From contig JACMZG010001914.1 in NCBI GenBank assembly GCA_018340805.1, forward strand, positions 19,198,947 to 19,262,946: a stretch of 64,000 nucleotides of DNA. Reading direction: 5' to 3'. Source of the stretch: Microvelia longipes (Eukaryota; Arthropoda; Insecta; Hemiptera; Veliidae). Below are positions 12,433 through 22,954 of the stretch, in pieces. The number at the start of each line of letters is the position of its first letter. The first letter of the stretch is position 1. Both the position numbers and the translations under genes were made by a program. The notes below the pieces were generated by a model that did no database searches, had not been told where the DNA came from, and saw only the letters and a list, made by a program, of their open reading frames with translations.

Positions 12433-13246
12433 TTAAACTAAGAGGTCTCTCGGCCACTGTCTCTTCAGCCGCATAGGAGGATTGTCTGGGATGGTTGGAG
12501 AGGAAAGAGCCTGAACAAAAGGATTAGTGATGAGATAAGGATTGATAACGGGAATAACGGGATCGGCATGATTCGTGGACAAAGGGTACTTTGAGATCAT
12601 CGTCTAGGGTTTGATTGGAAACATAAAAGAGAGAATTTGTGATTTTTCTTAGGATTTTGGATTGCAGTGTTTAGACTCTGAGGGAACTGGGGGGTTTGGT
12701 GCTACCCCAGACTTTCATGCCATAGGCCCAATCTGGCTTTAGGATCGAATTATATATTAGAAGCTTGTTGTTCAGAGTCAGCTTGGAGCGTTGGCCTATA
12801 AGTCTGGTAAGTAGTTTGTAACGTCTTGCTACTTCAGTTCGTTTAGTCTTTGTATGGTGGACCCAAGTTAAGCGTCTGTCGAGGTGTTGACCAAGGTAAC
12901 GGACGTGAACTCGTTTGAGAACGATTGGAGGACAAGTAATGTGATGAAGAGCAAAGGTACCGTGCACAATTTTCTGTTCGTTTACCTTGATCCTCCATTT
13001 TCTCAACCAAAGTTCGAGAAGTAAAATGTGATCCTGGACATTGTCGGAGGCTGTATTATGGTTTTTATGGGCTGAGAGGATTGCTTTGTCATCAGCAAAG
13101 CAGGCTAGGACTGTGGAAGGGTGTTGAGGAATATCATGGTTGAAAAAAGAGTATAATAAAGGACTTAATATGCTTCCCTGTGGTCCTCCAGCGCGCACAA
13201 GGAAGATTGAGTAGGATGAACCTTGATTTACACGGAAATTACTAGT
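12433..13246 (-). pseudogene. 5'-truncated jockey-like LINE, pol 3' part
   Basis: A minus-strand reading frame (main open part 13198-12671, 175 codons) encodes the palm and thumb of a non-LTR reverse transcriptase. Visible motifs are 'GGPQGSILSPLLY' (motif B region, with GG in place of the usual GV), 'ACFADDKAIL' (FADD catalytic box) and 'LWLRKWRIKVNEQK', typical of the jockey clade. The same protein continues after a stop and frame changes down to a final stop near 12433, with a proline-rich end ('PTIPDNPPMRL') usual for jockey ORF2. The frame also extends a little upstream of 13198. The N-terminal endonuclease and RT fingers are missing, as expected from 5' truncation. Dead copy. Confidence 0.85.
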
Positions 13247-13315
13247 TGACTAGTCGTATAAAATTAAGTATGGACAGGAAGTAAGCATTTCTTATTGTAT
13301 TTCTTGGTGTTACCT

Positions 13316-13465
13316 TGGAAAGGTAGTTCGTTTAACTCTCTCAGCCTTCCCGCCTCGGGAGCTAATGATTTTCCTTCTTTGTCTTTGCCTAAGGAGTAAA
13401 TCTTAAAAATCGATAAAAAATCTTTCATCCCTTGTTGCATAAGTAGCTATTACTTATTAATTTCA
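13316..13465 (+). repeat. Dispersed repeat R1, copy 2
   Basis: Ordered matches to 3087-3235: 'cctcgggagc', 'ctttgcctaaggagtaaat' and 'gttgcataagtagctatta'. Diverged, no ends defined. Confidence 0.5.
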
Positions 13466-14595
13466 ACGCTTATTGTCAACTAAATTACATGATAACTTAT
13501 CCGTGTGTCATTTCCAGAGAACATTAAAAATGAAATGACGGTAAATTTAATTCTCTGTCGCTTCTCCTCTCTTTCTATCCTATTTGATTATTTCCTCTGT
13601 TTTTACTCCTCTTTATGCTCAGTAGAGCGGGAGAAGCACTGCTTCAATTCTTTGCTTCAATAAATAATAAAGCTGATTTTATTCTGTTTACTCTTTTTTG
13701 TTATTTACTTACAAATACGCACTGGAAAAAGGTAAAATGTACAGATAGAATTGCTAAAATCGAATAAAAGTTTTACGTAGGGAAAAGTTATAGTAGCTTA
13801 ACATATATTTTTTAATTTCATTATTAAATCAGGACAATATGGGACTAAATTGTCTTATTTTATACTTAAATTTTCATGATTATTATTATGACATGAAAAA
13901 ATTTAAAATCCATGAGTCGACCCGTATTTAAAATTTGATATCTTGAGAAGTGTGTTTGTCACAGATGTGGTTGAGGTCTGGTGTACCTCAAGTCTGGTAG
14001 AATAAAACTCTTTGAGCTAAATTTAGAAATATTTTTTTTAATATTCCTTCCTTCTTTATCTCTTATAGTATGAAAAATATTGCAAACGGATTTAATTCAA
14101 CTCCGTAGATATGACGTAGTCTGCTTGACCCCATGGCCTCCAAGATGAGGATAGGTCTCTCTATAGAGAGGCCTAAACTTTCATTAACTTCGTGTGGTAA
14201 TTAGATAACATACAATGACCAGCGAAGTATTGAAATTATGTTTTGTAGGTTAACACACCCACATTATCGTTAGAGTTGTAATGTTTTAGCGAATTATTAA
14301 AGAAAACAAGAGTCCTACGACCTCTTAGCCGCTCCGCGGCGTCGGTGCATGTATGTATGCTCAAGATTTTTGTTCCTAGACGTTTCTTTGGACATAATAG
14401 CTTTCGAACTCTTTCTTGGATTGAAATGAAATTTAGTACAAATATCAACCTTGTTAATGTCCCGAACCCTATTGTTTATGAAAAATTTGTGACGTCATTA
14501 TATGTAAAATATATGCCGCAAGGCTCATCAGGGATAACCCCTGCGGAAACCACCTCGGGTGGTAGTAGCAACCGTTACGCTCAAAGTGAATTCTA
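13466..14595. other. Non-genic stretch
   Basis: I see no credible gene. Between about 14340 and 14590 the base composition is less AT-rich and the text resembles a dispersed element ('gaaatgaaatttagtacaaa' near 14423), but I found no second clear copy in the window. Confidence 0.4.
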
Positions 14596-14884
14596 ATAGA
14601 CCAAGAGCCCAGGGGTGTTTTGTTAATAAAAAGTGTAATGGCTGGAACCGGTCTCAATTTTTCGTAAATACCTTCCTGAAGTATCTGCAATTCTGCCGAC
14701 TCGTATCGGATGGGTGTCTCAGGCAGAACGCACTTTAGGGGTCAAAGGTTCTGCCTGGGACACCCATCCGATACGAGTCGGCAGAATTGCAGATCCTTGT
14801 TCAGGAAGGTATTTACGAAAAATTGAGACCGGTTCTAGCCATTACACTTTTTATTAGCAAAACACCCCTGGGCTCTTGGTCTAT
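14596..14884. repeat. Large foldback palindrome
   Basis: Left arm 14596-14729 and right arm 14748-14884 are near-perfect reverse complements (a few mismatches and small indels), separated by only 18 bases. Outer ends read 'atagaccaagagccc' and its complement. There is no reading frame. The bases beside the ends are consistent with a TA target duplication, but that is weak in such AT-rich DNA. It could be a foldback MITE or a head-to-head inverted duplication of one short repeat. Confidence 0.85.
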
Positions 14885-14934
14885 AAAGTTGGCGATAATT
14901 TATCTAAGCAATAATTTTCTATAAACTGAGAGCG

Positions 14935-15016
14935 TAACCTGGGATGCGAACCCCAGACCTCCGTGGGTGTCAAAGGTCTAAAGACTAACGCCTTAACGAC
15001 CTCGGCCACGGAGGCG
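14935..15016 (-). repeat. tRNA-derived SINE head
   Basis: On the minus strand the sequence has a Pol III A-box-like 'tggccgaggtcgttaagg', followed about 40 bases on by the B-box-like 'ggggttcgcatccca'. The T-arm stem forms (CTGGG/CCCAG). There is no proper seven-base acceptor stem, so it is not a functional tRNA. The head lies between a (TA)n tract and the foldback palindrome. SINE head is the best explanation; a decayed tRNA-Leu or tRNA-Ser pseudogene is the alternative. Confidence 0.6.
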
Positions 15017-15018
15017 GC

Positions 15019-15237
<219 letters not shown>

Positions 15238-15239
<2 letters not shown>

Positions 15240-15450
15240 TTAAGTTGTAAAAACTTAATTACTAATCAATTGCTGACACTAGCAATTAGGACAGGTATAA
15301 AAGACAGGGAGACACCGCCCCGCATCAGTCTATGTTACGCGCGGCTCCTTCGATTGATTTGAAGTAAAATTGTTTATTGTATCTTATAATTTTATGTTAA
15401 CGAAATATATTGTTTTTTAAAAACTTAATTCTTAAATACTATAATTTATC
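15238..15450 (+). repeat. Errantivirus 5' LTR
   Basis: 213 bp, starting AGTTAAGTTG and ending in ATAATTTATC just before the primer-binding site. It lacks the TG...CA ends of most LTRs, as is usual in errantiviruses, which start AGT. The 3' end is set by the TGGCGC primer site and could be a few bases shorter. Confidence 0.9.
15296..15330 (+). promoter_or_regulatory. LTR core promoter: TATA box and initiator
   Basis: TATAAAAG at 15296-15303 is followed by TCAGTC at 15325-15330, an exact arthropod initiator (TCAGTY). The A of the initiator lies 31 bases after the first T of the TATA box, the normal Pol II spacing. Transcription would begin at about 15327. The 3' LTR has the same arrangement. 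Confidence 0.75.
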
Positions 15451-15464
15451 TGGCGCAGTCGGCA
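15451..15464 (+). promoter_or_regulatory. Primer-binding site
   Basis: TGGCGCAGTCGG follows the LTR directly and would pair with the 3' end of a tRNA, probably tRNA-Ser as reported for 17.6/297-type errantiviruses. It marks the start of minus-strand DNA synthesis. Confidence 0.75.
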
Positions 15465-15717
15465 GTCCGGTTAGCGGTACCTTCAATAAATCCGTTTTGT
15501 GTCTACAATTAACTAACTGGAACCTAAAATCACTCTCTTATAATTTGGATAATTTCTGGAATCAGAAGACGATGTTTATGTTCACAGTCACACTTCTGTA
15601 AGTACATTACCACTCAGTATTTTTTTCAAAAACGATCAACATTATCGTTATTTTCAATTTGGTGAAAGGAATAGTAATACTATATTTTCCTAACTGTTAA
15701 TACTTTTTCATTTTAAA

Positions 15718-15981
15718 TAATTTCTTAAATAATTTTCTTAATTTTATTTTTTTTTACAAAAAAAAATATAAATATTACATATTATCAATTAAAGATAATT
15801 TATTAATAACAAACATATACAAATACGAATACCCCAATTCTTAATTTTACATAATTTCTTAAATACTTTTTCTTAATTATATTATTTTTTTACAAAAAAA
15901 TAAATATTACAAATTATCAATTAAAGATAATTTATTATTAACAAACATATACAAATACGATTACCCCAATTCTTACATTTT
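15718..15981 (+). repeat. Duplicated segment in the errantivirus leader
   Basis: Two tandem copies of about 132 bp: each runs from 'taatttcttaaata' through 'attatcaattaaagataatt' to 'ccccaattctta'. They lie in the untranslated leader between primer site and gag. The rest of the leader (15465-16073) is AT-rich with no gene. Confidence 0.8.
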
Positions 15982-16073
15982 ACTTAATTTTTACAAAAAT
16001 ATAATATAATATAAATATAAATATTTATATTTCTTTTCTTTTATAATAATTTTTTTTTCTAAACGAAAACATT

Positions 16074-16877
16074 ATGTCAGTTCTCAAGAAAGAATATTTA
16101 GACATGATCCCTGAGTTCAGTGGTGAAGCTCATCTTTTACCTCGATTTTTAGAGATAGGAGAAAAATTAGTAACTAAATTTTTTAATACAGACAACATAG
16201 AGGATTTTCAAAATGAATTTCTTATGTATGGAATTCTCTCTAAAATTAAGGGCCCCGCAGCTGAAGTAGTCAGCACTTCTCGAGTTACAACTTGGGAAGA
16301 ACTTAAAGCAGCCTTGCTAAACAGTTACAGTGACCGACGAGACGGATATACACTGGCAATTGAAATGTCTTGTATGAGACAATATCCAAATGAGTCCCCA
16401 TTTGATTTCTTTAATAGATTACAAAAAGTACTAAACCTACAAATACCCTATTGGATACATCACTGTACAACTAAAGAATACACAGAGGCACTTTGCGAAT
16501 ATACACGCCACCTAGCGTTACGCGTATTTCTCAAAGGACTTAGAGAACCATTAGGCAGCCTTATGCGTACTAAAAACCCTGCGGACTTAAATACTGCTCT
16601 TAACATACTCACTAATGACTTTCAATTCCAAATTGACTCACAAATACGCCAACCTCGACCACCACTTACTTATAACAAAAATCAACAAAAGACATATACA
16701 CAACAGAAACCTCCACAACAAGACTTAATAACACGAAACAAACAATATCAACCTCCTAGTCCTAATCAATATACTTATGCGCGACCATCCACCTCCACTT
16801 TAACACATAAAACAAATTCACAAAATTATACTCCCACACCAATGTCAACTCAAACGACTTATATAGACCTAGAGTAA
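16074..16877 (+). CDS. Errantivirus Gag
   Basis: 267 codons from an ATG that is the first good start in the element. The N-terminal two thirds have the helical, charged pattern of Ty3/gypsy Gag capsid: 'IPEFSGEAHLLPRFLEIGE' near residue 12, 'WEELKAALLNSYSDRR' near residue 82 and 'SPFDFFNRLQKVLN' near 108. The C-terminal 80 residues are rich in Gln, Pro, Thr and Asn. There is no CCHC zinc knuckle, which is typical of errantivirus Gag. It would assemble the particle that packages element RNA. It ends at a TAA at 16875, five bases before the next ATG. Gag here is shorter than the usual 400 or so residues unless the next frame is its C-terminus. Confidence 0.88.
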   Translation: MSVLKKEYLDMIPEFSGEAHLLPRFLEIGEKLVTKFFNTDNIEDFQNEFLMYGILSKIKGPAAEVVSTSRVTTWEELKAALLNSYSDRRDGYTLAIEMSCMRQYPNESPFDFFNRLQKVLNLQIPYWIHHCTTKEYTEALCEYTRHLALRVFLKGLREPLGSLMRTKNPADLNTALNILTNDFQFQIDSQIRQPRPPLTYNKNQQKTYTQQKPPQQDLITRNKQYQPPSPNQYTYARPSTSTLTHKTNSQNYTPTPMSTQTTYIDLE

Positions 16878-16882
16878 ATAAT

Positions 16883-17074
16883 ATGAAACATAGTGATCAA
16901 ATATTTAACATGGAAGACTTACAGACAGCATTAGATAGTGTAAATACTAACCACACTGACGTCAATCTCACTAACCATGACGACACAGAACTGGAACCCC
17001 AGTCACAAAATTATGATACTGACGAGCTTACAGATTCTTTTTTAGAGAATCCAGCCTCGGACACTTTGAATTAA
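16883..17074 (+). CDS. Small acidic frame between gag and pol
   Basis: 63 codons, very acidic (many Asp, Glu, Asn, Thr), starting five bases after the gag stop and in another frame. Its stop overlaps the next ATG in the sequence TAATG. I do not recognise a domain. It is probably either the C-terminus of Gag, put out of frame by an indel, or the start of the Pol polyprotein reached by frameshifting. The TAATG overlap could also permit reinitiation. Confidence 0.5.
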   Translation: MKHSDQIFNMEDLQTALDSVNTNHTDVNLTNHDDTELEPQSQNYDTDELTDSFLENPASDTLN

Positions 17075-17529
17075 TGAGTCTTCACAATAATAAAAGCATG
17101 CTACCATACATAATAACTAAAGACAGAAATCTTAAATTCCTAATCGACACGGGCAGTTCGAAGTCATATATTAATCCTACAATAGCCCACAAACTATTCC
17201 ACACTTCTATAAAAACCGACCCTTGTCACATAGTATCTGCACACGGCAGTTCTATAAAAATACAGTACATTAATACCAGGTCCCAGTTTTATCAACCTCC
17301 AGATACAGAATTAAAATTTCATTTATTTAACTTTCACACCTATTTTGATGGACTATTAGGACTTGACAACTTACGACAATTAAAAGCACAAATAAATCTA
17401 ATAGATAATCAACTCTCAACAATGAGTGGAAATATTCCTATAAATATAGAAACACACAAACTACAACTAACATCAACACCCACACAACAACAACCGAACG
17501 ACAACCTGTTGACCCAAAACAAACATTAA
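17074..17529 (+). CDS. Errantivirus protease domain of Pol
   Basis: 151-codon frame with the aspartic protease signature 'FLIDTGSSKSYI' (near residue 22) and the second-half block 'DGLLGLDNL' (near residue 89), where retropepsins carry their flap and hydrophobic Gly motif. It would act as a dimer to cleave the polyprotein. The frame stops at 17527, but the next frame (from about 17490) carries on the protein towards RT, so a single-base shift separates them. The ATG at 17074 overlaps the stop of the preceding frame. Confidence 0.85.
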   Translation: MSLHNNKSMLPYIITKDRNLKFLIDTGSSKSYINPTIAHKLFHTSIKTDPCHIVSAHGSSIKIQYINTRSQFYQPPDTELKFHLFNFHTYFDGLLGLDNLRQLKAQINLIDNQLSTMSGNIPINIETHKLQLTSTPTQQQPNDNLLTQNKH

Positions 17530-18700
17530 TTAGACATAATAATCATGACAACAAAATACGAACAAATCCGAATATTACTATACCTCCTCAAACTGAACAA
17601 ATTATTCAAATAAAAGTAAATAATATTAAAGATGGACAAGCTATAATACCTACCGTGAGACTTGAATCACTAGAAATACCCGAGGGTGTTGTAAACGTTA
17701 TAGACCACGTGACCCATTGCGTCATAAGAAACCAAACAGACCAACCTCAACTACTACCTCATCTCAAACCTTTTTCTTTAACACCTTTTCTTCACTATAA
17801 CGAAATCGAACCAAACACACATTTTTTTGATAGTAATAAAATTAAATTCGATATATCTAAAATAAGAACAGACCATATGAACCCCGAAGAAAAAATTAAA
17901 ATAGCAAATTTAGTCGAAGAATTTTCTAGTATCTTTCATGTAGGCGACCAACCATTAACTTTTACTAACAAAATAAAACATACAATTAGAACAACAGATG
18001 ACATTCCTGTTTACACTAAAACATACAGATACCCCAATGTGCATAAGAAAGAAGTACAGACTCAAATCGAAGATATGCTTCGACAAGGAATCATCAGACC
18101 TTCACGTTCTCCATGGAACTCACCTTTGTGGATAGTTCCTAAGAAACTAGACGCCTCTGGCAAACAGAAGTGGAGAATTGTTTTGGACTATCGAAAGCTT
18201 AACCTCAAAAGTATCGATGACCGATTTCCAATTCCAAATATAACTGACTTACTTGACAAACTGGGAAAATGTCAATATTTTTCCACCCTTGACTTGGCCT
18301 CAGGATTCCACCAAATAGAACTAGACGAAGAGAGCATACCGAAAACAGCTTTTAGTACGGAGACAGGACATTACGAATTCGTTAGAATGCCCTTTGGCCT
18401 CCGAAACAGTCCTAGGACGTTTCAAAGAGTCATGAATGATATTCTACGCGGAATCCCGTGCGCTGTGTACTTAGACGACATAATTGTTTACAGTACCAGT
18501 CTAGACGAACATATGACTAGAAAGACAAGTATTCGAACGACTAAGACAAGCAAACTTTAAAATACAACTAGATAAAACTGAATTCCTAAAAAAAGAAGTA
18601 GCCTATTTAGGACATATTGTCTCACCCGCCGGAGTAAAACCGAATCCAAACAAAATTCAATGTATTCTAGATTATCCCCTCCCCACTACAAAAAGACATC
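17500..18700 (+). pseudogene. Errantivirus reverse transcriptase domain
   Basis: The main open part (17655-18560) carries the RT fingers and palm in order: 'IIRPSRSPWNSPLWIVPKK', 'WRIVLDYRKLN', 'STLDLASGFHQIEL', 'FVRMPFGLRNSPRTFQRVM' and the catalytic 'VYLDDIIVYS' (YLDD box). Just after the YLDD block the frame is lost near 18520. The protein continues in another frame to about 18690, then shifts again into 18716-18988. These breaks make the copy non-coding as it stands. The two LTRs are nearly identical, so sequencing errors are a real alternative to mutation. The domain would copy element RNA into DNA. Confidence 0.88.
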
Positions 18701-19690
18701 AAAGGTTTCATAGGTTTGCTATCATACTATAGAAAATTTATCAAAGATCTGGCACTTATTACAAAACCTATGACTAAATTTTTAAAGAAAAACGCACGTA
18801 TCAACCCTAATGACCCTGAATATCTTAATAGTTTTTACACCTGTAAAAACCTCCTCATAAATGAGCCCATTTTACAGTACCCCGATTTTTCCAAACCCTT
18901 TAATTTGACCACTGATGCATCTAACGTAGCATTAGGTGCTGTGCTCAGTCAAATAAAATGGGTCCGATCTACCAGTAGCATATGCTAGTAGAACTTTAAA
19001 TAAATCCGAAACTAACCTGTCAACAATCGAACGGGAACTCCTAGCTATTGTTTGGGCCGTACGATATTTTCGACCATATCTCTACGGACAAAAATTCAAA
19101 AATTTACTCAGATCACAAACCACTACAGTGGCTGTTCAACCTTAAAGAGCCAAACTCCAAACTTATCCGATGGAGGCTCAAATTAGAAGAGTACGACTAT
19201 GAAATTATTTACAAAAAAGGGTCACAAAATGTAAACGCGGACGCTCTCTCTCGAGTTGAAATCAACGTAACCGAGGAAGATGACGAATTTCTTAAAAATT
19301 TAGTACAATCGAACTTACAACCTACTACAGACCCCCTCTTAGCACCTTCGACGTCAGACACACACCCTATGTGTGATAACGAGTCACTTTTAGTACACAT
19401 TGACAACTTTCCTGACGAAATAGACAGTGACGATGACCAAACAGTACATTCTAATGCAGACGGCAATACTCTAGTTAACATTCCAATCTTGGACGTTCCA
19501 GTTAACCACGGAACTACTCAAATTTTTGTATCTTTAGTCAATCATAGCCCAGCAGCAGTTCAAATACTTAAATTATTCGAAAATAAAACCAGAATACTCG
19601 TACAACTATCAAAAAATAACTTTGAACAAGATCTAGTAAAAACTTATAAGAACTTACACCGTACCAAAAACGAGATATTGTTTATACTTC
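18701..19690 (+). pseudogene. Errantivirus RT connection and RNase H
   Basis: The frame at 18716-18988 starts with the RT thumb ('[20 protein letters not shown]') and enters RNase H at 'LTTDASNVALGAVLSQ', with the first catalytic Asp. The frame then shifts near 18960 and again near 19100. The frame at 19048-19698 resumes with '[13 protein letters not shown]' and 'NVNADALSRVE', the closing RNase H blocks, and runs on through an acidic linker to the integrase. RNase H degrades the RNA template during reverse transcription. At least two frame breaks are present. Confidence 0.85.
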
Positions 19691-20716
19691 GAAGATGACA
19701 TATACGAACGTTTCTGTGCAGTAATAATGGAAAATTTTAACCACACTCAATTAAACCTAGTAAAATACACAAAAAAACTAATAGACGTTACCAATAAAGA
19801 CAGTATACTCGAAATAATCGAAAACTACCATCAAGGAAAAACAAATCACAGAGGTATAGAGGAAAACAAAATAAAACGTGTATATTATTGGCCAAACCAG
19901 AAAAAATCAATACAAACATTTATTAACAATTGCGACATATGTCAAGTTTCAAAGTATGACAGACACCCTTTAAGACTAGAATATAATCACACTCCCACCG
20001 CCTCACGCCCTTTCGAAATCTTACACATTGACAGTATAACATTAGACAAACAAAAATTTTTATCTATAGTTGATTCTTTTTCAAAATATGCACAAGTATA
20101 TAAATTATCAGCTGCTCAAGGAATAGAAGTTGTAAACAACTTAATAAAATACTTCACTCATCACAACATACCCAAACAAATTATAGCTGACAATGGCCTA
20201 GAAATAAGTAATAGCCTTGTCAAAGAACTACTTGAACTCCACAAGGTCAAGTTACATTTCATTAGCACAACATCCGGAGTCTAACGGAATAGCAGAACGC
20301 TTCCACTCTACTTTAATTGAACATATCAGACTTTTAAACAATAGAGACGAATTTAAAAAGGAACCTATCGAATTAAAAGTACAATATGCACTCCTTGCAT
20401 ATAATAATACGCTACACTCTGTAACTAAACTGACTCCGTTCGAAATATATCCGGCCACATTGACCATAACTCAACATTAGACGTTGACTTAGAAAAACAG
20501 CTGACTAATGACTATATAATCAAGCACAGGGACAAAACTAGACTACTGTATGCACAAATAAATGAGGTCATTAACACTACAAAACATAAAGTAATAACCA
20601 AAGCCAATGAAACAAGAGAACAACTTCCGCCAATACCAAACCAAGTGTTTGTAGCTAATAAACAGAAACAGCAAAAGACTAATAATAAATATAAACCAGA
20701 AACAAAACAACGGTAA
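19691..20716 (+). pseudogene. Errantivirus integrase
   Basis: Opens with a zinc-binding HHCC domain ('YHQGKTNHRGIEENK', then 'NNCDICQVSK'), followed by the catalytic core: first Asp in 'ILHIDSITL' (near 20027), second in 'IIADNGLEIS' (near 20188), and Glu in 'NGIAERFHSTL' (near 20295), the D,D-35-E triad. A single frame shift lies between the second Asp and the Glu (near 20262), and another follows near 20470. The basic C-terminal part ends at a TAA at 20714. Integrase inserts the DNA copy into the host chromosome. All catalytic residues are present although the frame is broken. Confidence 0.87.
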
Positions 20717-20753
20717 ACGCAACAACGAAAACTGCAACAATACACCCCAACAT

Positions 20754-22523
20754 TACAACACTAGACAAAATATTCACTTATCTAACATTAAACGACCACG
20801 GAAAGAAACTTATGATTTCAACAATGTTACAGATCAGCCATCTCAATCAACTATGGGACAGAGTTCAAAGACTTAACATACAATCTAGGAATCCTACCTA
20901 TAAAACTAGGAAAAGCAAGACTTCAAACATCTCACCACACTCTAGTTCACTACTACAGACTCGATACTTTACAATTTCAACTGACTCATCTAAATAAACA
21001 ATATGCAAAAGTTATGGACAACGCTGAACACTTACATACAAACTTAACTGAAATACAAAATTATTTCAAGATAATTAATTACACAAAATCTTTACTTAAT
21101 GATAAAATTACTAATTTAGGGTTAGTGGCCTCACATAGGGTTAAAAAGAGGACTTATTAATGGGTTAGGTAGTATAGTCAAACTAATTTCGGGTAATTTA
21201 GACTCTAACGATGGGGAAAGATATGATAAAATATTAAACCATTTACAAACAAACGAACAAAATATAGAAAATCAAATAGCTAATCAATATTCAGTCAACA
21301 AACGAGTTAATAACAGAATTTAACAATACAATTAGAGATATCCAATACAACACTTTAGAAATTAAGTCAAAATTACTTCAATTAGGTAATAGAGTTATAA
21401 AAGAAGCCAACTATTTAGAAATATTAAATACAAAAGAACTCTTAAACCAAATTCAAATTATCTACAATCAGATACTTAATGTATTACAAGATATAGAAAA
21501 CTCTTTAACATTTTGCAAAATAAAAACACTTCATCCAGTATAATTACTTCACAAGACCTGTATAAGGAATTAATAAAAATAGAAAAACACCACTTAATCG
21601 GAGAGTTACCATTTAGTGTAACATACGATAATATTTTAGATTTTGAATCCTTGATAAAAGTAAACTGTAGAGTAAATAAGAATCAAATTACTTTCCTATT
21701 AGATATACCACTCAATTCAAAAATAGAATATGACCTATATAAATTATTATCAATCCCTACAAAGTATAAGGATAAATATGTCACTATTATTCCTGAATCC
21801 AAATTTCTTCTAAGATCAGATAACGATATGATCGAACCATTAAATGGTTTATGTACAAAGCAGAGTGTGTATCAGTGTCCACAAGAATTATTATCTTACG
21901 AAGCACAATGTGAAAAGAATATAATCCTTAAAGAAAACTCTAACTCTTGCAAATACACGAAGGTTAACATTGTAAAAAATGATATACAATATATCACAGA
22001 GATTAATCAATACTTAGCCATATTTATTGACTCTGAAGAATTACAGATTAAGAGTAATAACCACATTGAAACCAAACCACTCCAAGGTATATATTTAATT
22101 CAGGATAATAACAATCAGATCTATTACAAGAAAACAAGACTGTTGTATAAAACAAAGTCTTATGGACACCCTCACATCTTGCCAGAAATTAAGTTACAAC
22201 TAAAAAGTTCACAGGAGCCAAACTTTACAATAGATCTAAAAACCTTAAAATTAAAGGACTTCAACATGATAACAACGTTTCCTATAAACAAAGAGCATTA
22301 TCTATTTGAGAATCACATTCCCATTATTTTAACAGGACTTCTTTATATTATATTCTTTATAACATTCATCATTCTCTACATCTACAGAAGAGAACTTTTC
22401 ACCTTTTTAAACTGGTCAACTCATCTGAAGAACAGATTGGAGAAACACCAACACCACAACCTTCCACAAGGATCATCCTTCCAGGAAAAGCTCCTTTCTA
22501 AGGATGGAGGAGTTAAGTTGTAA
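20754..22523 (+). pseudogene. Errantivirus envelope gene
   Basis: This third gene has the layout of errantivirus Env, related to baculovirus F-type fusion proteins. A surface part is followed by a basic furin-like site RVKKR at 21137-21151. A Gly-rich hydrophobic stretch then follows, as in known fusion peptides, but in a shifted frame. Next comes a helical region and a long open frame (21513-22523, 336 codons) with several Cys residues. A strong membrane span of about 24 residues near its residue 270 precedes a basic cytoplasmic tail of about 45 residues. The frame is broken at the cleavage site, near 21305 and near 21530. The gene would need splicing in known relatives; I could not define splice sites. 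As sequenced it cannot make a full protein. Confidence 0.8.
22500..22510 (+). promoter_or_regulatory. Polypurine tract
   Basis: AAGGATGGAGG lies directly before the 3' LTR start AGTTAAG and would prime plus-strand DNA synthesis. It lies within the last codons of the env frame. Confidence 0.75.
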
Positions 22524-22722
22524 AAACTTAATTACTAATCAATTGCTGACACTAGCAATTAGGACAGGTATAAAAGACAGGGAGACACCGCCCGCATCAG
22601 TCTATGTTATACGCGCGGCTCCTTCGATTGATTTGAAGTAAAATTGTTTATTGTATCTTATAATTTTATGTTAACGAAATATATTGTTTTTAAAAACTTA
22701 TTCTTAAATACTATAATTTATC
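22511..22722 (+). repeat. Errantivirus 3' LTR
   Basis: 212 bp. Aligned by eye with 15238-15450, I see no substitutions. The differences are one fewer C in a C-run, an extra 'at' dinucleotide, a shorter T-run and one missing base near the end. The 3' boundary lies in 'aatttatctatata' and cannot be fixed to the base because (TA)n follows. Confidence 0.9.
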
Positions 22723-22813
22723 TATATATGTAATATATATATATATATATAATATATATATATATATAATATATATATATATAATATATATATAATATAT
22801 ATATATATATATT

Positions 22814-22851
<38 letters not shown>

Positions 22852-22881
22852 ATAATATTATATATATATATATATATATAA
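22723..22881. repeat. (TA)n microsatellite, right part
   Basis: TA repeats with AAT/ATT phase breaks following the 3' LTR, the other half of the tract that received the errantivirus. Confidence 0.95.
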
Positions 22882-22954
22882 TGTTTTGTTTATAGTAAAT
22901 ATTTAGGAAAAGGCTTGTGTTTTCACAAAACACATAATATTATTACCCAGCAAA

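Larger units (their letters stand above)
15238..22722 (+). mobile_element. Errantivirus-type Ty3/gypsy element with env
   Basis: A full-length 7.5-kb element: 5' LTR, primer-binding site, gag, protease, RT, RNase H, integrase, env, polypurine tract, 3' LTR. Order, length, a CCHC-free Gag, a TGGCGCAGTCGG primer site and a third gene with a C-terminal membrane segment all fit the insect errantiviruses (gypsy/17.6/297/ZAM group of Metaviridae). The LTRs differ only by four small indels, pointing to recent insertion, yet pol and env are broken by many single-base shifts. Insertion is inside (TA)n, so the target duplication cannot be read unambiguously. Known errantiviruses often choose TA-rich targets. 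Confidence 0.93.

Noticed and set aside
14935..15016. Functional tRNA gene
   Set aside because: A and B boxes are present, but the acceptor stem and a proper anticodon arm cannot be formed.
22718..22933. Open frames of alternating Ile and Tyr in (TA)n tracts (also 24008, 56832, 63515, 63614)
   Set aside because: They are translations of microsatellite DNA without any protein pattern.
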